Notes under the pieces: generated by a model | Database searches by the model: none | Seen by the model: the letters and a program-made list of their open reading frames with translations, nothing else | What the model was told of the DNA's origin: nothing | Shown: in pieces, positions 63,801 through 64,000 of the stretch | Numbering within the stretch: the stretch's first letter is position 1 | Layout: the number at the start of each line of letters is the position of its first letter | Program-made: the position numbers and the translations under genes | Source: Hydractinia symbiolongicarpus | Lineage: Eukaryota > Cnidaria > Hydrozoa > Anthoathecata > Hydractiniidae | Assembly (NCBI RefSeq): GCF_029227915.1 | Contig: NC_079882.1 | Span: 17,064,501 to 17,128,500 of the forward strand | Reading direction: 5' to 3' | DNA: 64,000 bases

Positions 63801-64000
63801 ACCACGTGATTAACGTGTGAGACCTTTATTAGACTGCAGAGGGCCATATTACAGCCTTTATAGGACTGTGCACGTAGTTAAGAGTGTCTTAAGGCAACGG
63901 CGCTAATGAAAACGACTTGAGACGTTGTAGCACATTGAGACTGGAAGGATTAGGCCAATTGTAACCTGCGCAGGCATGTGAAACCACGTGATTTACGTGG
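51875..64000. repeat. 28.6-kb segmental tandem duplication, copy 2 (left 12.1 kb only)
   Basis: Collinear with 23,230 to about 37,538 and continuing past the window. Relative to copy 1 it lacks one F monomer near 53.27 kb, one 546-bp A-B-C trimer near 54.2 kb and one 1,456-bp block near 61 kb, and has one extra base at about 59,838. Point differences are sparse, for example TATTGGACTGC (about 56,367) and GTGACATGCG (about 56,684). At about 53,128 GTTCAGAGTGTTG is a hybrid of the F and B blocks, next to the missing F monomer. The block spans several sub-blocks already described for copy 1, including the 728-bp F-G-H-B pair. Confidence 0.87.

Larger units (their letters stand above)
1..64000. 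repeat. 182-bp tandem satellite array (about 351 monomers, all same orientation)
   Basis: The same unit recurs every 182 bp from the first base to the last. The CACGTG landmark at 5, 187, 369 and so on reaches 63,985, and the distance equals 351 x 182 plus 98 bp, exactly the sum of the length variants I read in the sequence. Monomers are all head-to-tail and none is inverted. Landmarks counted from CACGTG as 1 are: dyad 1-15, direct subrepeats 20-36 and 52-70, CArG-like box 53-62, variable block 72-106, GACGTTGTAG near 119-128, GAGACTGGAAGG near 135-145 and CTGCGCAG near 164-171. A composite monomer is about 47% GC with G exceeding C (51 versus 35) on the plus strand. A unit close to nucleosomal length, nested higher-order repeats and lack of genes are usual for centromeric or pericentromeric satellites. 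That location, and the species, are inference; I do not recognise the family. Confidence 0.98.

Noticed and set aside
1-64000. CRISPR array
   Set aside because: The repeating unit is 182 bp with no short conserved repeat alternating with unique spacers, and no cas genes are present.
1-64000. Transposon or retroelement insertion, rDNA, tRNA or histone gene cluster
   Set aside because: The 182-bp register is accounted for to the base across the window, which leaves no room for foreign DNA. No terminal repeats, target-site duplications, RNA gene motifs or coding domains were seen.
1-64000. Inverted monomers or a change of array orientation
   Set aside because: All CACGTG, CCTTTATAGG and GAGACTGG landmarks read in the same order on the plus strand throughout; no switch was found.
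1-64000. Assignment to a named satellite family (human alpha satellite, Arabidopsis 178-180-bp, maize knob 180-bp, zebrafish 186-bp)
   Set aside because: Length is close to several of these, but I see no sequence resemblance to the ones I know. A database search of one monomer would decide.

Overview
The whole 64 kb window is one uninterrupted head-to-tail tandem satellite array. The monomer is 182 bp, all copies lie in the same orientation, and I see no protein-coding gene, RNA gene, transposon or unique sequence. The layout is typical of a eukaryotic centromeric or pericentromeric satellite. I do not recognise the family and cannot name the organism. A composite monomer counted by hand is about 47% GC with 9 CpGs, close to the number expected from its base composition, so CpG is not depleted.

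Register check: the CACGTG landmark at position 5 and the one at 63,985 are 63,980 bp apart. That equals 351 monomers of 182 bp plus 98 bp. The 98 bp is fully explained by the length variants read directly: +28 (2.44 kb), -3 (6.27 and 9.91 kb), +2 (7.13 and 10.77 kb), +1 (12.03 kb), -1 (31.92 kb) and +72 (51.88 kb). No foreign insertion is needed.

Monomer landmarks, with CACGTG as position 1: dyad CACGT-N5-ACGTG at 1-15; direct subrepeats at 20-36 and 52-70; an AAAGGCC arm at 37-43; a CArG-like CCTTTATAGG at 53-62. Classes differ in short blocks. A has GGCCACGG with GTAGTGCACTG. B and C have AGCAACGGCGCC. D and E have GTAGCACATT and GTCTTAAGG. F has GTTCAGAGTTCTG. G has GGAACAACTAG. H has GACCAAACTAC. 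I has GGCAACTTCG.

Layout. 0-6 kb: diverse monomers with a 1,302-bp duplication, a perfect one-monomer duplication and a 2,002-bp-lag copy. 6-13.5 kb: two copies of a block of about 3.64/3.82 kb. 13.4-21.4 kb: two apparently near-identical 4,004-bp (22-mer) copies. 21.1-22.8 kb: a 728-bp 4-mer duplication. 23.2-25.4 kb: a 1,092-bp 6-mer. 25.2-26.6 kb: a 546-bp trimer. 26.6-32 kb: mixed higher-order units with a 728-bp duplication. 32-45 kb: nested higher-order units at lags of 1,456, 2,184, 2,548, 364, 910 and 1,638 bp. 45-48 kb: older class I monomers return. 48-51.8 kb: a 1,820/2,002-bp duplication. At 51,875 a TTGTAA microhomology junction starts a second copy of everything from 23,230 onward, a tandem segmental duplication of about 28.6 kb that runs off the right end.

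Nothing here works as a gene set. The biology is satellite evolution by unequal exchange, conversion and microhomology-mediated duplication. Each monomer may also carry binding sites for bHLH-type and MADS-type proteins.
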